The notes under the pieces: model-generated
What the model was told of the DNA's origin: nothing
The model's input: the letters and a program-made list of their open reading frames with translations, nothing else
Databases searched by the model: none
Translations under genes and position numbers: made by a program
Source: DATCZB01 sp035513215
Lineage (GTDB): Bacteria; Pseudomonadota; Gammaproteobacteria; Steroidobacterales; Rariloculaceae
Assembly (NCBI GenBank): GCA_035513215.1
Contig: DATKCK010000099.1
Coordinates: forward strand, 16,196-80,195
Direction of reading: 5' to 3'
DNA length: 64,000 nucleotides
Shown: piece after piece, positions 32,822 to 40,229 of the stretch
How positions within the stretch are numbered: position 1 is the first letter of the stretch
Layout of the letters: every line of letters starts with the position of its first letter

Positions 32822-33934
32822 TCAGGCTGCGCGGATTCTCCGCTCGATCTCCTCGGCGATCGCCAGCGCCGCCGTCAGCCCCGGCGATTCGATGCCGAAG
32901 AGATGGACGAGCTGGCGCGATGAGCCGGAAGCTGCGACGTCGATTCGGAAATCGGCCGGCGGCTCGCCGGGGCCCGAGAGCTTGGGCCTGACGCCGGCAT
33001 AGCCCGGGACGAGATCCTCGGCACGAATCGGCGGCCAGTAGGTTCGTATCGATTCGGCGAAGGCGGCGCCGCGCTTCGCATCGACCGAGTAGTCGATCGT
33101 GTCGATCCATTCGACATCCGGGCCGAATCTGAGCTTGCCGGCGAGATCGAGCGTCGCGTGAATGCCGAGCCCGCCGTCCACGGGCAGTGGATAGACGAGC
33201 GTGCGAAACGGTGCCGCGCCGGCGTAAATGAAGTAGTTGCCCTTCGCGAGAAATCCCTTCGGCACCTCACTGAAGTCGGGCCCCGTGCATCGCGCGGCGA
33301 GATCGAGCGCGCCCAGTCCCGCCGAGTTGACGACCGTTCGTGCTTCAAGCCGGCTTTCCTCGCCGTCCGATTCGATCGCGAGATCGACGGCATCGTCCGT
33401 GACATGAATCGCGCGAACCGCGGTTTGCGTCGCGACGATTCCGTCGGCGGCTTCGATGTCGCCCTGAAGGGCCAGCATCAGTGCGTGACCGTCGATGATG
33501 CCGGTGGACGGCGAGACGAGCGCCGCGACGCCCTCGACCGCAGGCTCCCGGCGGCGCAATTCCCCGGCGCCGATGCGCTCGATGTCGTCGACGCCGCTGG
33601 TAGCTGCCTGCGCGGCCAGCGCTTCGAGCCGGCCCGACTGGGACGCATCGGTCGCGACGATCAGCTTGCCGCAGCGGCGATACGGCACCTGCCTGGCTTC
33701 GCAGTAGTCGTAAAGCATGAGTTTGCCCCTGACGCAGAGCCGCGCCTTGAGGCTGCCCGTCGGATAGTAGAGGCCGGCGTGAATGACCTCGGAGTTGCGC
33801 GAGGACGTCTCCTCGCCGATGCCGGCATTACGATCGAGCACGACGACCTCGCGGCCGGACTCGGCGAGCGCGCGGCCGACGGCAAGGCCGACGACACCCG
33901 CGCCGATGACGACACAATCGACCTGCTCGCTCAT
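32822..33934 (-). CDS. FAD-dependent oxidoreductase, L-2-hydroxyglutarate dehydrogenase-like
   Basis: The 370-aa protein opens with a Rossmann FAD motif (VVIGAGVVGLAVGRAL) and DRNAGIGEETSSRNSEVIH, the latter characteristic of LhgO/L2HGDH-type DAO-family enzymes. Later blocks YPTGSLKARLCVRG, GIIDGHALMLALQ, VNSAGLGALDLA, YPLPVDGGLGIHATLD and LVHLFGIESPGLTAALAIAE fit the same family. It likely oxidises L-2-hydroxyglutarate or a related hydroxy acid using FAD and passes electrons to quinone. It is a single gene on the minus strand. Confidence 0.85.
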   Translation of the reverse strand: MSEQVDCVVIGAGVVGLAVGRALAESGREVVVLDRNAGIGEETSSRNSEVIHAGLYYPTGSLKARLCVRGKLMLYDYCEARQVPYRRCGKLIVATDASQSGRLEALAAQAATSGVDDIERIGAGELRRREPAVEGVAALVSPSTGIIDGHALMLALQGDIEAADGIVATQTAVRAIHVTDDAVDLAIESDGEESRLEARTVVNSAGLGALDLAARCTGPDFSEVPKGFLAKGNYFIYAGAAPFRTLVYPLPVDGGLGIHATLDLAGKLRFGPDVEWIDTIDYSVDAKRGAAFAESIRTYWPPIRAEDLVPGYAGVRPKLSGPGEPPADFRIDVAASGSSRQLVHLFGIESPGLTAALAIAEEIERRIRAA

Positions 33935-34054
33935 TACTTTCCCTGTCGGTTCGCCGAGGCGTGAGTCTTCAGACTGCCACGATCCGAGTCAAGGTGTACT
34001 TGCGAAGGCGAGGGCATAGAATTCGGGCCGTCCGTTCCTGCCGCTGGAGTTTCG

Positions 34055-34639
34055 ATGTCCGATCCAATGCTTTCCGCGGACGACGACCGGGTCCGGGCCG
34101 TTGCCGAGCTGATTCGCGGCCGGCGTACCGTCAATCTGTTCGAGCCCGAGCCCGTCGACCGCCGCGCGCTCGTCGACGCGATCGAGCTCGCGCGCTGGGC
34201 GCCGAATCATCGTCTGACGGAACCCTGGCGGTTCTACCTGATCGGGCCCGAGACGCTCGACGCGGTCACGGAATGCTGGGCGGGATACGAGGCCGAGATC
34301 AAGGGCGAGGCCGCGGGAGAAGCAAGACGCAAGCGCCTTGCCGCGATCCCCGGACACTTCGTCGTGACCAGTGCGCGCCACGAGGACGAGTTCGTCGACC
34401 GCGAGAATTACGCGGCATGCTGCTGCGCCGTCCAGAATCTCATGCTCTATCTCTGGCAGCGCGGCGTCGGCGTCAAGTGGACGACGGGCGCGATCACGCA
34501 CGAGTCGCGTTTCCATGACGTGCTCGGCATCGACGAGCAGGCCGAGCGCATCGTCGGCTATTTCTGGTATGGGCGCGCCCGGCTCGTCGGCGAGCAGAAA
34601 AGGCGAGCCGTCGACGAGATCGTCGTCGAGCTCGACTAG
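34055..34639 (+). CDS. Nitroreductase-family protein
   Basis: The 194-aa protein begins with a nitroreductase signature (LIRGRRTVNLFEPEPVDR, ELARWAPNHRLTEPWRFYLI). It continues with HFVVTSARHEDEF, NYAACCCAVQNLMLYLWQRG and VGVKWTTGAIT, followed by RIVGYFWYGRARLVG. The family binds FMN and reduces nitro compounds or quinones with NAD(P)H, generally as a dimer. TGGAG stands 6-10 nt before the ATG. It is a stand-alone gene. Confidence 0.88.
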   Translation: MSDPMLSADDDRVRAVAELIRGRRTVNLFEPEPVDRRALVDAIELARWAPNHRLTEPWRFYLIGPETLDAVTECWAGYEAEIKGEAAGEARRKRLAAIPGHFVVTSARHEDEFVDRENYAACCCAVQNLMLYLWQRGVGVKWTTGAITHESRFHDVLGIDEQAERIVGYFWYGRARLVGEQKRRAVDEIVVELD

Positions 34640-34642
34640 CCG

Positions 34643-35041
34643 CTAGGGCACCTGGATTCCGCCGCCGGCCCGGCCGCCGCCCGGCATGCCGCCGGGCATT
34701 CCTCCGCTTCCGGGTACGATCAGCGACGAGGCCTGGTCGCGGCGCATCTCCTCGAGACGCTGCATCGTGTTCTCCAGCGCTTGCTGGGCGTGATCGCCGA
34801 ATCTCGCGACAGCGTCCTCGAGCGAGCTCGCATCGATCTCGAAGCTGAGCGGCAGGGCGCCGCCCGGCGTCAGCACCTGGGTCTGTCCAATATAAATCAC
34901 GGGCCTCGAGTTGTCGGACTCGCCGTCGCTCGTGACCGGCGAGAGACGCTGCACGCTCCCCACACGCCGGTCGGTGAAGCTCTCTTCGAGGTAGAGGCCC
35001 GTGCCGTCCATCTGAATATTCGCGTCGGAAGCGTCTGCCAT
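34643..35041 (-). CDS. Conserved-looking protein of unknown function with Gly/Pro-rich tail
   Basis: The 132-aa protein starts at ATG 35041 (AAGGACC upstream). It has a beta-rich N-terminal part (GTGLYLEESFTDRRVGSVQR, PVIYIGQTQVLTPGGALP), one helix with FGDHAQQALENTMQRLEEM and a low-complexity C-terminus containing GGMPGGMPGGG repeats. No signal peptide is visible. I do not recognise a family. It converges closely on the nitroreductase gene. Confidence 0.55.
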   Translation of the reverse strand: MADASDANIQMDGTGLYLEESFTDRRVGSVQRLSPVTSDGESDNSRPVIYIGQTQVLTPGGALPLSFEIDASSLEDAVARFGDHAQQALENTMQRLEEMRRDQASSLIVPGSGGMPGGMPGGGRAGGGIQVP

Positions 35042-35210
35042 TGTCAACGGTCCTTAAGATTGCCGAGCTATCGTTATGGGTTCGATAGGCTATCATTTAT
35101 TGAGTGCAAGCGAGGAATCGGCCAATGCGTCCGGAGGTGTTCATTCTTGCCGGCGATCCGGCGGCGCGCGGGCTCGCGTAAAGCCCTTTCTGAGCTGATC
35201 CGGGTTTTCG

Positions 35211-35957
35211 ATGCGCAAGCTTCTCGTGTTCCAGCACGTGCGCCTGGAACCGCTCGGCACGCTCAACGGGCAATTCAAGGACGCCGGGTTTCGGATTCGT
35301 TACGTCAATTTCGATCGGATGCCCGACGCGCGCATCGATCCGGCCCGATATCACGGTCTCGTCGTGCTCGGCGGACCGATGGCGGCCGACCAGACCGACC
35401 GTCATCCGTATCTCGCCTATGAGCAGGATGTGATTCGGCGGGCCGTTGATCTCGGACTGCCGGTGCTCGGAATCTGCCTCGGAGCGCAACTGATCGCGGC
35501 GGCGTTCGGCGGCAAGACGCTGCGCCGCGCCGCGCCGGAGTTCGGATGGGTCGAGGTCAGACCGACGCGCGAAGGTCGGGACGATCGTCTGATCGGACAC
35601 TTCGGCGATGCCGAGCCCGTCTACCAATGGCATTCGGACACGTTCACTCTGCCACGCGCGGCCGTGCACCTCGCCGAATCGGATGGCTGCGAGTTGCAGG
35701 CGTTTCGCCTCAACGATCACGTCTACGGGTTTCAGTTTCATCTCGAGGCCGATCGGGATCTGATCCGGCGCTGGATCGACGCGGCGCGGCAGAAAGGAAC
35801 GCTCGCCGAGCCCGGCATCATGCTCGACCAGCGCAAGACGATGGCGAACAGCGACCGGTATCTCCCGCGCGCCGCAGGGCTCGGCCGCGCCGTCTTCGGC
35901 GGGTTCATCGAGCGCTTCTACCGTTTTCGCCGCCGCCGGGCCCACGTCTCGCGATGA
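35211..35957 (+). CDS. Class I glutamine amidotransferase-like protein
   Basis: The 248-aa protein carries the GATase1 core: LVVLGGPMAADQ, nucleophile in VLGICLGAQLIAAAFGG (Cys about 87), and the His/Glu pair in YGFQFHLEADRDL. QWHSDTFTLPRAAVHLAES is typical of stand-alone GATases related to GMP synthase-like or gamma-glutamyl hydrolase proteins. The C-terminal basic tail (YRFRRRRAHVSR) is unusual. It probably releases ammonia from glutamine or cleaves gamma-glutamyl bonds; the acceptor is unknown. Confidence 0.85.
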   Translation: MRKLLVFQHVRLEPLGTLNGQFKDAGFRIRYVNFDRMPDARIDPARYHGLVVLGGPMAADQTDRHPYLAYEQDVIRRAVDLGLPVLGICLGAQLIAAAFGGKTLRRAAPEFGWVEVRPTREGRDDRLIGHFGDAEPVYQWHSDTFTLPRAAVHLAESDGCELQAFRLNDHVYGFQFHLEADRDLIRRWIDAARQKGTLAEPGIMLDQRKTMANSDRYLPRAAGLGRAVFGGFIERFYRFRRRRAHVSR

Positions 35958-35970
35958 GTTTGTGGGTAAC

Positions 35971-35983
35971 GGGGTCTGACCCC
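35971..35983. repeat. GGGGTCTGACCCC inverted repeat between convergent genes
   Basis: This 6-bp perfect inverted repeat with a 1-nt centre lies between the GATase and thiolase 3' ends. Motifs of this shape (GGGGTC-GACCCC followed by ATTT) are dispersed in many gammaproteobacterial genomes. It may act in transcript ending. Confidence 0.35.
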
Positions 35984-35991
35984 ATTTCACC

Positions 35992-37161
35992 TCAGGCGTC
36001 GCGCCGGAGGATGTGGTTGATGACGGTCGAGCCGGTGCCGCCGATGTTCTGCAGCAGGGCCGTCTCGGCGTTCGGAATCTGATTGGCGCCGGCCAGGCCC
36101 GCGAGCTGGAGATACCCTTCGACGAGCTGGTAGACGCCGGTCGCCCCGACCGGATGGCCGCGTGCCTTGAGACCGCCCATCGTCGAGATTGGCAGATCGC
36201 CAGACCGGCCGATCCGCCCCTCGCGCGCGAAGTCCGTCGCCGTGCCCGGCGGCGTGAAACCGGCCGACTCGAGGCACAGCACGCTCATGATCGTGTAGGC
36301 ATCGTGCATCTCGAACAGATCGATGTCGGCGTGCGCGACGCCGGCCTGCTTGAGCGCCGAGTGCGTCGACTTTCGCACGGCCTCGAGACCTAGCTTGTCC
36401 TCGCGGCGCTGCAGCGCAACCGGGGCCGTCGCGGCCGAGGAAGCGGCGATGCGAATTCGCGGCTGATCCTGCCCGAGGGTCTTGACGAAGGCGGCGGAAG
36501 CAACAACGATCGCGGCGGCGCCGTTGCAGGTCGGCGAAACGTCGTACAGACGCACCGGATCGATGATCGTTCTCGAATCGAGATAATCGCCGATACCGAT
36601 TTCCTTGTGGAATACCGCATTCGGATTGTGGACCGCGTTTGCATGAGCCGTGATCGCAAACGGCGCGAAATCCTCGGCGGATTTCGAGTATGACTCGACG
36701 TACAGCTGCATGAGCTTCGCGTTGAGCGACAGGAACGACTCGCCGCGGCTGCTTTCGAGCTCCCGGTCGGCCGCCATCGCGAGCGCCTCGGTCACTGTTT
36801 CCCGGTCCCGATGCGTCATGCGTTCGATACCGCAAACGACGACAACCTCGTGCACGCCGCCGGCAATGAGCTGGTAGGCCATGCGTGCCGCGGCGGCCCC
36901 CGAGGCACAGGCAGCTTCGACGTTGACGGCTTCTATCCCGCTCAGACCCGCATAGTCGGCGATCAGGCCGCCCATTTGCAGCTGCTGGTCGAGGACGGCG
37001 CTCGTCATGTTGCCGACGTAGAGCGCGTCGACGGCCTCGTGTGCGATACCGGCTGCGCTGAGCGCATCTCCGATCGCGGCGGCAGCCATCTCCCGGCCAG
37101 GCGCCGCTCCGTTTCGCGTCACGGGCGTTTGCCCGACACCAACGATGTATACGTCTCTCAC
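35992..37161 (-). CDS. Thiolase-family acetyl-CoA acyltransferase-like protein
   Basis: The GTG at 37161 is chosen because VRDVYIVGVGQTPVTRNG is the family N-terminus. The 389-aa protein has the acyl-accepting Cys in VNVEAACASGAAAARMAYQL (about 88), EMHDAYTIMSVLCLESAG and C-terminal GGLKARGHPVGATGVYQLVE with the catalytic His. The second thiolase cysteine motif (CxGGG) is not seen, which fits SCP2/SCPx-like thiolases. It probably acts in fatty acid or sterol-like degradation. It is divergent from proC. Confidence 0.85.
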   Translation of the reverse strand: MRDVYIVGVGQTPVTRNGAAPGREMAAAAIGDALSAAGIAHEAVDALYVGNMTSAVLDQQLQMGGLIADYAGLSGIEAVNVEAACASGAAAARMAYQLIAGGVHEVVVVCGIERMTHRDRETVTEALAMAADRELESSRGESFLSLNAKLMQLYVESYSKSAEDFAPFAITAHANAVHNPNAVFHKEIGIGDYLDSRTIIDPVRLYDVSPTCNGAAAIVVASAAFVKTLGQDQPRIRIAASSAATAPVALQRREDKLGLEAVRKSTHSALKQAGVAHADIDLFEMHDAYTIMSVLCLESAGFTPPGTATDFAREGRIGRSGDLPISTMGGLKARGHPVGATGVYQLVEGYLQLAGLAGANQIPNAETALLQNIGGTGSTVINHILRRDA

Positions 37162-37300
37162 TATATACGGGGGAAGCTTGGGAACTGTCGGTCGCGCATG
37201 ATAGCCGAAATCAGTGGCCCGGGTTGTCCCGGCTGTTCGGTTGCGTGCGCGTCCCGAAACAGCTAGCGTGCCTGTCCACACCATTTTCGTGTCTTCGTCG

Positions 37301-38095
37301 ATGCATATCGTTCTCGCAGGCTTCGGCAACATGGGACAGGCGCTGGCAAAGGGCTGGCTCGAAGCCGGCGCAGTCGACGGCCGGATCACGGTGCTCGATC
37401 CCGAGGCCGCAGCCCGCAGCCGCGCGAGTGAGCTCGGTTTGGAATCGACCGATTCCGCGGCCGGGCTCGCGGGTCCCATCGACGTCGCCGTGCTCGCCGT
37501 CAAGCCCGCGGCAATCGAGGCCGTGCTTGGCGATCTGCCCCGAGCCTCGCTTTATCTCTCGATTGCGGCGGGGCGCAAGATCGCCGACATCGCGCGCATC
37601 GTCGGCGAGAAGGCGGCGATCGTCAGGGCGATGCCGAACACACCGGCCGCAGTCGGCCTCGGCGTCACGGGTCTTTGCGCCAACGCGACGGCCGGCGCCG
37701 CGGACCGGAAGGTCGCTTCCCGGCTCATGTCGGCGGTCGGTAGCGTCGAGTGGCTCGACGACGAGGCCGACATGGACGCGCTGACGGCCGTCTCGGGCTC
37801 GGGGCCCGCCTACGTGTTCCTCCTGATCGAGTGTCTGACGGCGGCCGCGGTCGACGCCGGGCTCGAGCCCGCGCTCGCCGAGCGGCTCGCAACCGCGACG
37901 GTCCGCGGCGCCGGCGCCTATGCGACCGCTTCCGGTCTCGATGCCGCGACGCTGAGGCGCCAGGTCACGAGCCCGAACGGCACGACCGAAGCCGCGCTCG
38001 CCGTGCTGATGGAGGGCGACGCGCTCGGCAAGCTCGTTCGCGGCGCCGTGCGCGAGGCGGCAAGGCGCAGCCGCGAGCTTGCTGGCCTGACTTAG
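37301..38095 (+). CDS. proC: Pyrroline-5-carboxylate reductase
   Basis: The 264-aa protein starts at ATG 37301 (MHIVLAGFGNMGQALAKG, NAD(P)-binding motif). Other motifs are VLAVKPAAIEAVL, IVRAMPNTPAAVGLGV, and the C-terminal signature VSGSGPAYVFLLIECL with QVTSPNGTTEAALAVL. It catalyses the last step of proline synthesis, reducing pyrroline-5-carboxylate with NAD(P)H in the cytosol. The length is standard. It is followed by a bidirectional-looking hairpin terminator. Confidence 0.95.
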   Translation: MHIVLAGFGNMGQALAKGWLEAGAVDGRITVLDPEAAARSRASELGLESTDSAAGLAGPIDVAVLAVKPAAIEAVLGDLPRASLYLSIAAGRKIADIARIVGEKAAIVRAMPNTPAAVGLGVTGLCANATAGAADRKVASRLMSAVGSVEWLDDEADMDALTAVSGSGPAYVFLLIECLTAAAVDAGLEPALAERLATATVRGAGAYATASGLDAATLRRQVTSPNGTTEAALAVLMEGDALGKLVRGAVREAARRSRELAGLT

Positions 38096-38116
38096 ATCCC
38101 GAGCCCGAAAAAGAAA

Positions 38117-38143
38117 GGCCCGCTGCATACGGTGCAGCGGGCC
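38117..38143. terminator. Rho-independent terminator hairpin between convergent genes
   Basis: A perfect 11-bp stem GGCCCGCTGCA/TGCAGCGGGCC with loop TACGG. On the minus strand the stem is followed by TTTCTTTTTC, a good U-tract for the DUF4382 gene. On the plus strand it follows the proC stop by 22 nt but lacks a U-tract. Confidence 0.8.
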
Positions 38144-38158
38144 GGGGTTGCGCCGGCG

Positions 38159-40072
38159 CTAGGGGGAGTCGGCCGGCAGCATGTGGACCACGACTTTGTT
38201 GGCAGTCAGGCTGTTGTCGCCTTCGCTGTAGCGGCCGTAGGCCGACAGGCTCCGCGCGCGATCGGTATCGCTCAAGCGCAGCGCGAGCTCGTCGACGAAG
38301 TCGGCGAAGTCCTTGAAGAGCTCGATGTGGCCGGGCTCCCAGATTCCGTAGATGCGCGGCAGTCCGCTTGCGACGATGCCGGGTGAGGCGGGCAGGTCGA
38401 ACAGATCGATCAGCCGGTCGCCGATCAGCAAGTGGTGCCTGACACCGATATCGGGGTTGTCGAGGTCGATCACGAGGCTCGTCGCGCCCATGACGGAGAA
38501 CGGCGCCGCCGTCCCGTCCACGCCCCAGCCGACGCCGAGCACGACCGGCAGGTCGCGAGGCCCGATCAGCGCACGCCCCGTGAAATCGGGCGGCGCCACT
38601 CCATAGCGCGTCACGAAGCCGAGCACGGCGACCGGCCTTGCCGGCTCTAGCGTAGCAAGCGCCGCGAATGCATCGGCGTTCAGCGTCGACGTTGTGACTT
38701 CATAGTCGGTCGGGTCCGCATCGTGCATCTCGGAGATGCCGGTGCCAGAGAAGTCGAACAGGCCGACGCTCAGGCGGTCGATCGCGCGCAGGTCGATGTC
38801 GATCTGACCGGGCATGATCTCGTTGACGGTGCCGATCAGGCGCGTCACGAGCATCCGGGCACGGCCTTCCGTGGCATCGAGCACGAGTGCGATGTCGGGT
38901 CCGAAGCGATCCGAGTTGTCGACGGACGGATTGGCGAACTCGCCGAGAATCATCGCCCGCTGGCCGACCGACAGGTCGTCCTTGTCGTAGACTCCGTCGG
39001 GGTCGCCAATCCTCGTCACGCTCGTGCCCGGGCCGACCTCGACGATGACGGTTCGATGGAAATGCGCGCGCCGGTCGCGCCGGATCGCAACGGCGCCCTT
39101 CATGACGAGCTCGTCGCCGTTGCGCGCGACGATATTGCCCATCACGGCCGCGAAACGGCCGCCGGGGACGCTGTCGCCGGCATGCACGATGTCGGCGGTG
39201 AAGCGGTGGCTTTCGAGATCGAGCGTGCCGAAGGCGAGGGTCAGCGTCCCGGCCGGCTTTTCGGCAAGCGCCTCGAGCCCCGCGGAGCCGACGTAGCTCA
39301 CCGCGTCGACCTCGAACTCGGTCTCGTCGTCAGTGTTGACGGTGAAGGGCCCGAAATTGCCGGATCGATGCAGCCAGGGACGAAGCCGGATGTCGTAGGT
39401 GCCGGCGTCGACGTCGACATCAACGAGCGCGCCACGGACGCGGACTTCCTTCTCGTCGACGGGCCGCACCTCGGCCGCGAGGTAGGGCCGCGCGACGGCC
39501 GTCACTGGAAACGTCGTCGTGTCGACGAGGTGCGAGGCCGCGAGATCGAAGTCGATGCTCACGAGCGACGTCATCCCCGGCCTTACGCTGAGACGCTCGG
39601 TATCGGGCAGCCGGATCTCGACGTCGACGATACTGTCCGGCGTCGCGCTCGTCAGCAGCGTGCCGTCGCCGTCGTAGACGTCGGCTGCCACGATGTCGCC
39701 GCCGGCTTCGACATAGACCTCGGCTTCGCTGTAGTCGAGACGAACCTGCCCACCGACGATATCGCCGGCTTCGAGCGTCGCGGCGCCGATCAGCTCGGAG
39801 AGCGTCGTCAGCTGGGCGAAGTCCACGCGTGTCGATTGCGGCAGCATCTCGACGCGCTCGCCGTCCGCTCGCTCGAGCGATATCGACAGCACGTCGACGG
39901 TATAGCTCGCGAAGTCGCCTTCGACATCGGTCAGGGCGACAATCACCGTACCCGCGTCGTTCTGTGCCAGGCCCGGTTCCGGCGCGCTGCCGCCGGAGCA
40001 GGCTGCGAGCGTGACGGCGCCGCCGACCGTGAGCCAGAGGGGAAGGCGCCTCAGTTCGTCCATGACTTGCAT
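38159..40072 (-). CDS. DUF4382-domain lipoprotein
   Basis: The 637-aa protein has GGGAGAA 7-13 nt before its ATG. The signal sequence ends LAACSGG (lipobox). The DUF4382 domain spans about 40-210: VIVALTDVEGDFASYTVDVL, SISLERADGERVEML and DVYDGDGTLLTSA. A long beta-rich region follows (about 215-520) with repeated GTL, TVI and DxEV strands, and then a C-terminal helical end (FKDFADFVDELALRLSD). It is probably a large surface or periplasmic protein of unknown role. A clean terminator follows the stop. Confidence 0.75.
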   Translation of the reverse strand: MQVMDELRRLPLWLTVGGAVTLAACSGGSAPEPGLAQNDAGTVIVALTDVEGDFASYTVDVLSISLERADGERVEMLPQSTRVDFAQLTTLSELIGAATLEAGDIVGGQVRLDYSEAEVYVEAGGDIVAADVYDGDGTLLTSATPDSIVDVEIRLPDTERLSVRPGMTSLVSIDFDLAASHLVDTTTFPVTAVARPYLAAEVRPVDEKEVRVRGALVDVDVDAGTYDIRLRPWLHRSGNFGPFTVNTDDETEFEVDAVSYVGSAGLEALAEKPAGTLTLAFGTLDLESHRFTADIVHAGDSVPGGRFAAVMGNIVARNGDELVMKGAVAIRRDRRAHFHRTVIVEVGPGTSVTRIGDPDGVYDKDDLSVGQRAMILGEFANPSVDNSDRFGPDIALVLDATEGRARMLVTRLIGTVNEIMPGQIDIDLRAIDRLSVGLFDFSGTGISEMHDADPTDYEVTTSTLNADAFAALATLEPARPVAVLGFVTRYGVAPPDFTGRALIGPRDLPVVLGVGWGVDGTAAPFSVMGATSLVIDLDNPDIGVRHHLLIGDRLIDLFDLPASPGIVASGLPRIYGIWEPGHIELFKDFADFVDELALRLSDTDRARSLSAYGRYSEGDNSLTANKVVVHMLPADSP

Positions 40073-40229
40073 CGGAATTCTCCCTGTTGGATCGAAGCGT
40101 CGGCTTCAAACAACGCAAGCCTCCCGGACAGGTTGACCCGTGGCGCCGAGTCCCGGGATTTGACGATCGCATTATGGTCGCCCGTTCAATAACTTGTGCG
40201 ACAACTCTCAACGGTGTCACAATTCCGGA

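Noticed and set aside
35125..35181. Tiny ORF (MRPEVFILAGDPAARGLA) with GAGGAA upstream
   Set aside because: At 18 codons it is too short without conservation data, and it does not look hydrophobic or leader-like.
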